Below, piece after piece: positions 55,976-64,000 of a DNA stretch of 64,000 nt. Both the position numbers and the translations under genes were made by a program. The notes beneath the pieces were generated by a model. It saw nothing but the letters and a program-made list of their open reading frames with translations, did not search any database and was not told where the DNA came from. How positions within the stretch are numbered: position 1 is the first letter of the stretch; each line of letters begins with the position of its first letter. The DNA comes from Erodium maritimum (taxonomy: Eukaryota; Streptophyta; Magnoliopsida; Geraniales; Geraniaceae), in contig OY997589.1 of the NCBI GenBank assembly GCA_963921825.1, positions 56,212,959-56,276,958 on the forward strand. Reading direction: 5' to 3'.

Positions 55976-56856
55976 AGATGGGCTTACTTGGTTCATAGGG
56001 TTACTGAGGTTTGGCTTGGGTCTCAACAACATTGGGGTTGGATAATTAACTTGGTCTTTGGCTGTTGGCTGACTTGGGGCTCAAGGAACTCTGGTTTATG
56101 GTAATGCTCGTGGTTGGGGGGGGGGGGGGGGAGGGGGTGGATTAGGGGGTGGTTGGGGGGCTGTGGTGAGAAATTGGTAAGGTTGCTGGTTTTGATTTCA
56201 CTTTTAAGCTTTTGTTTATTGTTTTGTGTGGGGGTAGTTAATCTGTCTTAGTCAGCTTGTTGTGTATGGGTAGCACTTGTTTTAAGAGGAGTGTTGTTTA
56301 TTAAGAAGACTGTTTTGGGTCTGTTTTTGGACTTGGTTTTATCTCACTTGTTTACAGGTGATGTCTTTTCTATGGTGAGGAACTTTTGATGTTGAATGTT
56401 ACTGATCTGAGGTGAGGCATCATTCCTTGGCTGCTGTGTTGAAGCTGAGTTTTGGTACCTGGTTTGTTTAGCCTCGGCAACGCTGATGGTTTGGGGAGTT
56501 ATGTATTGATTCAGAAGTTAGCTTTACTTGGGTTTGGTCTCCTTGTAACTGAACGACTGAATGCAGGGTTATTTGGGGTGTTGGAAGACTTGTACTGCAT
56601 TATGCAGAACCGGGGGTTAATAGGCTTTGTTGGGCTGTGTCCTGTCATGTGTACTTGGTTGTGACAATTTTGTAAGGGTATGAAACTGAAACCTAGTTGA
56701 TAGGATTGGTCTGGGTAGTTTTGTGTCATCAATGATAAGGGTATAGTTGGTGGAATGGTTGAACGGTTGTAACCTTGGAGGGCTAGCCGCTTGACTTAGC
56801 TTTTCATTTCGAAAATTAGGTCTATAAAATTTGAAAATTGCTGATAAAAAAAAAAT

Positions 56857-57110
56857 GGGCGCTTAAGCGGTTAAGGTGGATATGAATCATCTTGCGGAAT
56901 TTGTTTTTGGTCATTCGAAATTTATATGGAGTGTAGGGTTCGTATGAAATGAGTTATGGTCACCTTTATGCACTTTAAAAATAATGAAAAGTAAGGATTT
57001 ATGTTTTATTTTGTTTATGAGAACTGAGAATTTTCTTACTAAAGAAATTGTTACTCGCGTGAGAACTGAGGATTTATGTTTGTGTAGAAATCAAGAAATA
57101 CAATGTTATA
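56857..57110. other. Host spacer between two retroposon insertions
   Basis: Contains the right target duplication of the LINE (56857-56868) and, at its end, the left target duplication of the next retroposon (57100-57110). Nothing else is recognisable. Confidence 0.7.
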
Positions 57111-58244
57111 TTATTAAGTTTGGATCGAGAGAGAAGTTAGAGAGAGAATCTCTCTCTTCTCTCTAACTTCGAAACCCTAGCCGAGCCGCTCCTCCCCTCT
57201 TCGTTCTGCCGCTCCGGCGGTGGCCATGGCTTCCAGCCATGGTCATCGTCGGGGTTTCCCCTCTCTTTCCCCCCTCTACCCTTCCATCCTCTCCCTTTCC
57301 ATCCGTCTGATTTGAAAGGTTGGGGTCAGATCTGAACTTCTCAGATCTGCCCCGATTCCGTTGCCGAAGTCCTTCAGATCCTGTAATCGTTTCACCCCAC
57401 ACCCTCCCTCTCTCTTGGTTCGATTTCCCTCGTTTTGAGGCCTTTTTCCTCGATCTCTACCGGTGGAGCTTCGGTGAAGATAGTCGCAAACTCGCCTTTG
57501 GGCTCGCCGAGGAGTGCTGGCTTCGTCGGTGGGCTTCCTTCGGGAAGCTGAGCAGTGCAAGGGTCAGATCTGCCCTCTGATTTGGTGGGTGTGATGGCGT
57601 TGTGGTTGTCTCCCGATTTGCAGTCGGCCGAGGTTCGTCCAGATCTTCTCTTCTTCTCGTCGCCGGTGACAGTTTTGGGGTCGTCTGGGCTCGTTTGTTC
57701 CTGCTGGTGTTGGCCTCGGGGGTACCGTTTTGGTGCTCAATCGGGTGTGGCCTCTAGGCGCTGCAGATCTGGGGATAGCCTTCTCCTCCACCTGGTAAGC
57801 TCTGTTTTCCCTCTTCTCTAGTTCGTCTCTCCTCTTGCCCCACTGTTTGGGGTCTCTCGGTGTGTTGGTAGTGACCACCGGGTTGTTGTTGGTCGTGTTG
57901 ACCTGGCCGGTGTGCCTTGTTCTTGAGGAGTTGATGGATTGGGGTTTTGGTGAGCAGATTTTCAGGGGGGTGGATTAGGTCCTAGGTGGTTTGGAGGCTC
58001 GGATGTTTCTTGCTGCTGGCGTGGGGTTTGGTTTTCTGTTTTTCCTTTTTTGTTGGTTGCTCTGTTTTTTCCCGGTTGTAATCCGGTGATTGTTTGGTTC
58101 TTGCCCTAGGTTGGGCTTTCTTTTTCATGTATTATCTCATCCTGTTGAGGCTTGGTTCACAGGGAATCCTATTAGAGTGGATTCTCTTATCTGTTCATCT
58201 TCATCACTTTTATATAATGCTTTGCTGATCAAAAAAAAAAAAAC
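57111..58244 (+). mobile_element. Poly(A) retroposon, 1.1 kb, GC-rich
   Basis: ACAATGTTATA lies at 57100-57110 and again at 58245-58255, and the insert ends in 13 A residues (58231-58243). It is much richer in GC than its surroundings and has leader-like wording at its start (CTTCGAAACCCTAGCCGAGC). No long frame or recognisable domain is present. It may be a shortened LINE, another non-autonomous retroposon or a retroposed transcript, mobilised by a LINE such as the one 250 bases to the left. Confidence 0.75.
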
Positions 58245-58564
58245 ACAATGTTATAAAAATGTACAGAGTGCACCTATGTGTTCATGAATTCATGGATTTG
58301 CATATGCCAATTGGGGTTCTTTCATATGTGCTATTAGTTATGAATGTGATATTAGCTGTGAACGTCAATTGCTATGGTAGTGTGTTCAAGTTTTTTGTAA
58401 CTTCAATCTTGGTGTACGTAGTTAGGAGTAATCCTCATTTCTTAAATATTGTTATTTTGTTTGAAACAAAATTATGTTGAAACATTTAAATATGGGTTTT
58501 TTGCCCTTGAATATTTACCATTTGAGGGAATCATGTTCTAAATTTCTGTTATTAAGTTGTATCG

Positions 58565-58650
58565 GAGATGTAACCTACAGTAGTTCTGTAAGCATGACAG
58601 AGTTGGTGAGATGTAACCTACAATAGTTCTGTAAGCATGACAGAGTTGGT
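58565..58650. repeat. 43-bp tandem duplication
   Basis: GAGATGTAACCTACAGTAGT... (58565-58607) is followed directly by a copy differing at one position (58608-58650). Confidence 0.92.
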
Positions 58651-59077
58651 GAATATCGTTTGAGTAATATGATAAGTTTTTTTTTTTTTGTAATAAGAGA
58701 GATGGAAAAATATATCAGGTTTGCTCATAAATCATAATGTACCATGAAATATGTGTCTTTTGTAGCATGGCTCTGAAATGCTGCTATGATGTTATTTCCT
58801 CATTATATTAATTTGAATATTTCAATTGCGACAAATGTCAAATTGTTCATTGGCGTTAAGGTCATCGGGAGGAATGTCATCCTCCACCATCAATTACCAC
58901 TTAGCAGACTGGTATGGCAGTTGATCAAGATGAATCTCTAATTCGTTCAGAAAAAATGAGATAAGAAGACATGAATAGTTTAAGGACTACGAACATTGAA
59001 TTGCATCGACGAATATAGGTGTAAAGCATGTGTTTTTGCTTCTTGATTTGATAATTACAATCTTATATTGAAGCCAA

Positions 59078-59205
59078 GGTGATCTCATCCATTTCGGACG
59101 ACCTGATCAATCCTCCGCACCCGACCATGAGTCAGCCGATGCCGCCAAGGCCAAGATCGTAGAAATCGAAGCCAATTTGTCCAAGCAGATTGTGACCGCA
59201 GGAAG
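59078..59205 (+). other. Candidate orphan exon
   Basis: One frame stays open across 59078-59205 in an otherwise AT-rich region. It reads GDLIHFGRPDQSSAPDHESA, then a helical KAKIVEIEANLSKQIVTAG, and ends at a consensus donor AAG|GTAAGT (59206). The base composition and donor suggest a former or real host exon. I do not recognise the protein and found no partner exons. Confidence 0.35.
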
Positions 59206-61027
59206 GTAAGTCAGAAAGACACGGCGATTGTGCACTTGGACGACGCCTATGAGAAACTACATTGTTGACTTCTTTAGTCTGAGAAAGGTTTATTTGAATT
59301 TCAGTTTGAGGATCTTTTGCAGAAACTGAGTTGATACATGGAGTATTGGTAGTTGTGGATGCAGAGTATTCATGAATGAATTGTTAGTTAAGAGTCTTAC
59401 TATAAATATCATGGAAGAATAATAACTTGATACCTCAGCCATTCCAAAATAAGTGTACATCTTCCTCATATCAATCATGTAATATTTGAGTCAATTTTAT
59501 ATAATGTCTTTGAGAGAAAGATGCTTAGGACATCATATTTTAAATTGAAATGGAAAGGATTAGGAGAAAGCAAATGAATGTTTTTTTTTTAATCCAAACA
59601 TCAATATTTGAAATCTCATGCTCATTTATAAGTAAGAAATTCTTATTCAATATCATAAACAGAAGTGGTATTCTTCTATGCAATTCTTTATTCTCTATTT
59701 GTTTTTTCTGTTTGCCTCTTGTGTTTTCTCCGTCATCTTTCTTCGGGTGGTAAAATTTCTGATAAAACTAAATAGTACGAATACTTTTCATGGTCAAGTT
59801 ACAATAGGAAGACTTATTTTTTCAGGTATCTATCAAACTTCTTTTATGTTTATATGTTGAACACTTAAACTTAATATATGCTGGTTTAGAAAGCTTAGTT
59901 CTGTAATTAATAATTACAAATTAAAAAAAAAGCCGGAATTAGCGCAGAGCCGCAGTTTTTCTCACCTAGGTTTGTTTTTTTGAAGCCTTAACTTTTTTTT
60001 TATGAATCCTTTTGTTTCTCTTGAAGGTTGTTGCTGCGAAATATTTGCAAACAGCGCCGGGCAAAATCTCATTAAAGCATTTTCTATATTTAAGCATACA
60101 TACTAATTTATGAGGGACCTTTCTTATTGTAGTGCTTGGAATTGCGATGGCATGGAACCGAATTGTTTCAATTTGTGTGAAATGTGCTTTCAATCCCCAA
60201 ACTACACTATTTAGACTATAGGTAATCAAATTATAGACTTGCTGACATTTCCATATATTGATCAAGTAGATTATCTTGAAATCAGAAAAAGTTAAAGCTC
60301 AAAAGCCTTTACGTGTTATGCATGGTGGACATCTCTTCTTGCCTCACTGTCTAATTGCACTTCTCATGTCATTTACCAACCATCATTTTTAATGCTAGAT
60401 AAAATAACTTAAACAGAGAATGTGATATATATTTTGGTGACCTAATCGGAACAATGATTGTCACGCCTCGAATTCGGCAGGACCGAACCCGGAACGCAAA
60501 CGGTGAAACAATAAAACAATTTAATAAACCGCTTAAAATCACCACTTTGAGTTAATCAAAATAATATTTTACAACTTAAATTACGTCCAAAACAAGCGTC
60601 GGAAGGTGCTACTCACCTGATGGGGACACAACTCTCTGCTCTTTACCGACCGCGCACCGGAGGGTACGACACACCCCTCGGGCATAAATCCAGCCTCAGC
60701 ACTTTACCAATCACGCGCCGAAAGGTGCTACTCACCTACGGGGACCACATCCCTCTGCTCTTTACCGACCACGCATTGGAGAGTACGACACACCCCTCGG
60801 GCACAGCTCTAACCTTAGCACTTTATCAATCACGCGCCAGAAGGTGCTACTCACCTAAGGGGACCACAACCCTCTGCTCTTTACCGACCACGCATTGGAG
60901 AGTACGACACACCCATCAGGCATAGCTCAACAGTACCACCAGAACAATCACAGTCACAATCAAATGACACACAATACCCCGCAAAGGAAAGGAAAAGAAT
61001 ACGACAACACGACTAACTACCACCCGG

Positions 61028-61560
61028 CACGTCAGTCAATCAAATACGGGCTCAACTCCCCACGGGCACTCATGGCCACCCACAAACACGAACAATCAGT
61101 AACATACGGGTTCAACACCCCACCGGCACTCATGGCCACCCACAAACACAAACAATAACATACGATTTCAACACCCCACAGGCACACACGGCCACCCACG
61201 ACACACAAACAGTAAAAATACGGGTTCAACACCCCACATGCACACATGGCCACCCACGACGCACAAACAGTAAAATACGGGTTCAACACCCCAAAGGCAC
61301 ACCTGACCACCCACAACACACAAACGGTAAAATACGGGTTCAACTCCCCAAAGGCACACCTGACCACCCACGACACACAAACAGTACTCTACGGGTTCAA
61401 CTCCCCACATGCACTCATGGCCACCCACGACACACAAATAGTAATCTACGGGTTCAACTCCCCACAGGCAATCATGGCCACCCACGACACACAAACAATA
61501 CTCTACGGGTTCAACTCCCCACAGGCACTCATGGCCACCCACAAACACAAACAAGTCAAT
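61028..61560. repeat. About nine 57-bp tandem repeats in gypsy C LTR
   Basis: The unit carries TACGGGTTCAACTCCCCA, GGCACTCATGGCCACCCAC and GACACACAAACAGTA. Because 57 is a multiple of three, both strands keep long open frames: plus 61246-61590 with repeated THDTQTVKYGFNSPKAHL, minus 61599-61168 with repeated GGHECLWGVEPV. These are repeat artefacts with no sign of being genes. Confidence 0.9.
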
Positions 61561-61584
61561 CAACCTCCGGGCACAACCAAATGC

Positions 61585-61764
61585 CACTAGTATTTCCATT
61601 GTTCGATAAGTTCACTTATCCTACGACACTACTAAGTGTCACATGCATTTCTATTGTTCGATACGTTCACATATCATACAACACCACTAAGTGTCGCCTG
61701 CATTTCTAGTGTTCGATAAACTTACTCATCCTACGACACCACTAGGTGTCACATGCATTTCTAC
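61585..61764. repeat. Three ~57-bp hairpin-bearing repeats in gypsy C LTR
   Basis: Three units with TTGTTCGATAAGTTCACTTA-type wording, each followed by GACACTACTAAGTGTC, the same array as at 28625-28803. Confidence 0.85.
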
Positions 61765-61928
61765 TCTTAACTTTCCCTAGTCAAGGCCGAGATCCGGCTA
61801 CTTTTCCCTACCTCGTAACGCTTTCCCAAAAGTCCACGCCCAAGCTCCGGCGTGCTCGTGATCACTCGCCTAGCCTCCCTTTTCCGCGATCGGCGGCACG
61901 ATCTAACATGAACACAATTAGAACACAA

Positions 61929-62861
61929 TTCCCCGTATTCGTGCCGGGCAACTGTAGAGACGACGTGTTGCGAGAGTCACATCATTCGCGTCTTACAGTG
62001 CACCCGGGTGGCACCAAGATGTACCGTGACATCAGGCGTCCCCAGACAGACGGTCAGTCCGAGCGCACTATTCAGATCTTGGAAGACATGCTGCGAGCAT
62101 GTGTGCTGGACTTCAGGGGATCATGGGAAACCCACCTGCCGTTGGTCGAGTTCGCCTACAACAACAACTTCCAGGCCAGTATTGGGATGGCACCGTTTAA
62201 AGCGTTGTATGGTAGGCCGTGTCGGTTGCCAGTTTGCTGGGCAGAGGTGGGGGACAAGAGTTTGCTGGGGCCAGATCTTGTCCGAGAGACGACAGAGAAG
62301 GTCGCGCTGATACGCGAGCGGTTGAAGACCGCACAGAGTCGGCAGAAGAGCTATGCCGAAAGACGACGTCGACCTCTTGTGTTCGCAGTCGAGGATCACG
62401 TGTTCCTGAAGGTGAGCCCGAGGAAGGGACGGGTGCGGTTCCGACGCAGCGGGGGCAAGTTAGCCCCGCGGTACATTGGCCCGTTCGAGATCTTGAACAG
62501 AGTGGGAGCAGTGGCCTATCGTCTGGCGTTACCACCGCAACTTGGGAGAGTTCATAACGTCTTCCACGTGTCCCAGTTGCGGCAGTACAATGCCGACCCC
62601 TCCCACGTCATTGAGTGGACAGATATCGAGGTGGCTGACGATGTCTCCTATGAGGAGCAGCCGGTTCGAATCATGGACACGCGAGAGCAGGTCCTGCGTG
62701 GCAAGGTTATCCGCCTAGTATGGGTGCAGTGGAGGCATCACGGGGCTGAGTCGACTTGGGAGCGCGAGGACGAGGTTCGCGCGAAGTACCCCGATTTGTT
62801 CGACTCCCGAGGTACGTCTGTTTTAAATTTTGCGGACGAAATTCCTTTAAGGGGGGTAGAT
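61929..62861 (+). pseudogene. Gypsy C integrase and chromodomain-type remnant
   Basis: Plus-strand integrase-derived sequence: [20 protein letters not shown], then [61 protein letters not shown] and ESTWEREDEVRAKYPDLF, ending before AAGGGGGGTAGAT. Only part of pol is present. The open frame actually begins inside the preceding inverted LTR piece (61746), so its first 60 or so codons are LTR-derived. Fossil; broken. Confidence 0.85.
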
Positions 62862-64000
62862 TGTAAGAACCACTCCCGGTCAATGCCAGTCAAATCGGCG
62901 AAAAACAGGAAAATTTAAAAAATTTAGACACACAATTAAATGAACCTAAATCTGACCCCGAGGGTCATACCGGACTTAATTTGACCCCGATATCGACCAA
63001 AGTGAGTTCCGGGGGACTCAGGGCAACTTTCTGACCAATTTGGGAAATGTTGACTTTTTGCTGGAAAAGTCAACCGAGCGACGTTTTGGTCCATTCGAGA
63101 CCCGTTTTGGATCTAAAAAGCTTAGCCGTCATCGCAGCGGTCTTAGTTGAGTCGTTTCCTTGTAGCCCGTGAAGTTTCGTAATTTCTTGGAAAAAGTACC
63201 CGTTCGGGGCCCGAGACGGCCGAATTTCGCGAATCTGATTTTCTCTCCTCCTTCTCTCTTCTTGGAAAAAGTACTCGTTCGGGTCCCAAGTGGGCCCGGG
63301 TTTGGGACCCACTTGCCACATGTCAATTATGTGGTGGTGTTAGGTTTTTGGACAAGATAAGGAAGACTACATCAAGGGGGGGTTCGGCCATGTTCAAAAA
63401 AAAGGGAAAAATAGAGTGTTTAGAGAGAGAAAAGAAGAGAGAAGGAGGAGAGAAAAAGAGAAGGAATTTCTAGGGTTTTGGCATTTCTTGATCATTCGAC
63501 CGGTGGATCGTCTCAACGATAGAAGAACCGAGTTCCCATCGTCATTCTCTACGGTGAGCAACTATCCGATTTTCGTTTTGTTAAGTTTAAAAGTTAGGGT
63601 TTGGGTTAAAACTAGTAGTTTGTGGTTGAGTTGAGGTGTGGGGTTCGTTGGAGACGTTTGGGGGCGAAGGTTGGACGTTTTCCAGTGACCGGAGGCTCGG
63701 GGGAGCTCCGACCACCGTGTAGGGTGGCTGGCCGGACCTTGGGGTGGCTGGCCGGAGCTAGGACCGGCCACCACCATGGTGAACCGGCCCCAAACCGGCC
63801 CTAGCCACCCACGGCCAAGGATGGCCGGGTGGGGCCCACATGCTCGGGTATCGGGTTTTTGTGTTCGGGTGGTTTAGGACGATCCCCAAGTTGTTAATCC
63901 ACACCCGGATCAAAATTTGGAATTAAATTGTGAAAGTTGTAATTGACGGGTTTAGAAACTTTAAATGCGAATTAAATTACTCGGAAGTCGGAAATTGATT
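62862..64000 (+). repeat. Gypsy C 3' LTR, cut by the window end
   Basis: Starts TGTAAGAACCACTCCCGG at 62862 right after the polypurine tract and runs off the window. It has a purine-rich stretch at 63410-63465 and a GGCTGGCCGGA-type repeated segment at 63720-63790. Compare 29700-29790 and 29390-29480 of element B in reverse. Confidence 0.85.

Larger units (their letters stand above)
50004..56856 (+). mobile_element. L1-type LINE, about 6.85 kb, near full length
   Basis: It has a 5' UTR (50004-50432), ORF1 (50433-52298), ORF2 (52295 to about 55975), a 3' UTR with a G run at 56115-56132 and an A tail at 56846-56855. The 12-bp target duplication is perfect. ORF1 is open; ORF2 carries several breaks. 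This architecture and the RRM in ORF1 are typical of plant L1 elements. Confidence 0.93.
58256..60458. other. AT-rich spacer with small items
   Basis: No whole gene. It holds a 43-bp tandem duplication (58565-58650), a candidate exon (59078-59205) and the dispersed fragment at 60033-60085. The remainder is AT-rich with short T and A runs. Confidence 0.6.
60459..61928 (-). repeat. Gypsy C: inverted LTR piece
   Basis: Starts TGTCACGCCTCGAATTCGG at 60459, so this LTR piece faces the minus direction like the right LTR of element B. It contains the three repeat arrays (60600-60930, 61028-61560, 61585-61764). Similarity to the element B LTR stops near 61925, where integrase sequence in the opposite orientation begins. 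Fossil. Confidence 0.85.

Noticed and set aside
61028-61560. CRISPR-like regular repeats
   Set aside because: Units are contiguous 57-bp tandem copies without unique spacers, inside an LTR in a plant genome.
61168-61599. Repetitive protein genes on both strands of the gypsy C LTR
   Set aside because: Open frames follow automatically from a unit length divisible by three; no start context, homology or codon bias supports a gene.
1-64000. Ribosomal RNA genes, intact tRNA genes, organelle inserts, bacterial-type operons
   Set aside because: None seen on reading both strands; the base composition and gene structure are those of plant nuclear DNA.

Overview
The window is nuclear DNA of a flowering plant, almost certainly a eudicot. 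The evidence is a ten-exon host gene with GT-AG introns, tRNA-Met-primed Ty1/copia and chromodomain Ty3/gypsy LTR elements, a plant L1-type LINE, PIF/Harbinger transposons and several foldback MITEs. The species cannot be named from sequence alone.

Only one host gene looks whole: phosphomevalonate kinase (32025-37636, + strand, 10 exons, 501 aa by my splice model), the cytosolic mevalonate-pathway enzyme. Its eighth intron carries an 814-bp poly(A)-type retroposon and a 163-bp MITE, each with its own target-site duplication. Other host-derived pieces are scraps: a DYW-type PPR tail (38176-38475, -), a myo-inositol oxygenase last exon (42979-43060, +) and an IscA-like Fe-S assembly protein last exon (43379-43483, +).

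Layout. 150-3250 (-) is a decayed transposon-type DUF1985/Ulp1 protease gene, followed by 178 consecutive GTN triplets (3313-3846). An unidentified gene fragment occurs twice in opposite orientation (3863-4520 and 6250-6890). 8431-31740 is a nest of transposons. A Harbinger copy (8431-19164) is split by a copia LTR insertion, which contains part of a gypsy element, which contains part of a second copia of the same family. A non-autonomous Harbinger-like element (19168-20262) comes next and carries its own MITE. A second Harbinger (20266 to about 31740) is split by a gypsy element with very long LTRs (about 20650-30288). The nest stops roughly 300 bp before the kinase start codon. 37.6-46.1 kb is AT-rich spacer with MITEs and gene scraps. 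46154-49200 is a solo gypsy LTR. 50004-56856 is a nearly full-length L1 LINE with a 12-bp target duplication. 57111-58244 is a second poly(A) retroposon. 60459-64000 is a rearranged gypsy remnant whose two LTR pieces face each other.

No operon-like or defence system is visible, and the retroelements are treated as fossils. The most notable signals are the depth and order of the nest, the two-strand-open 57-bp minisatellites inside the gypsy LTRs, the GTN-only repeat, the inverted unknown gene pair and the clustered terminal exons of unrelated host genes.
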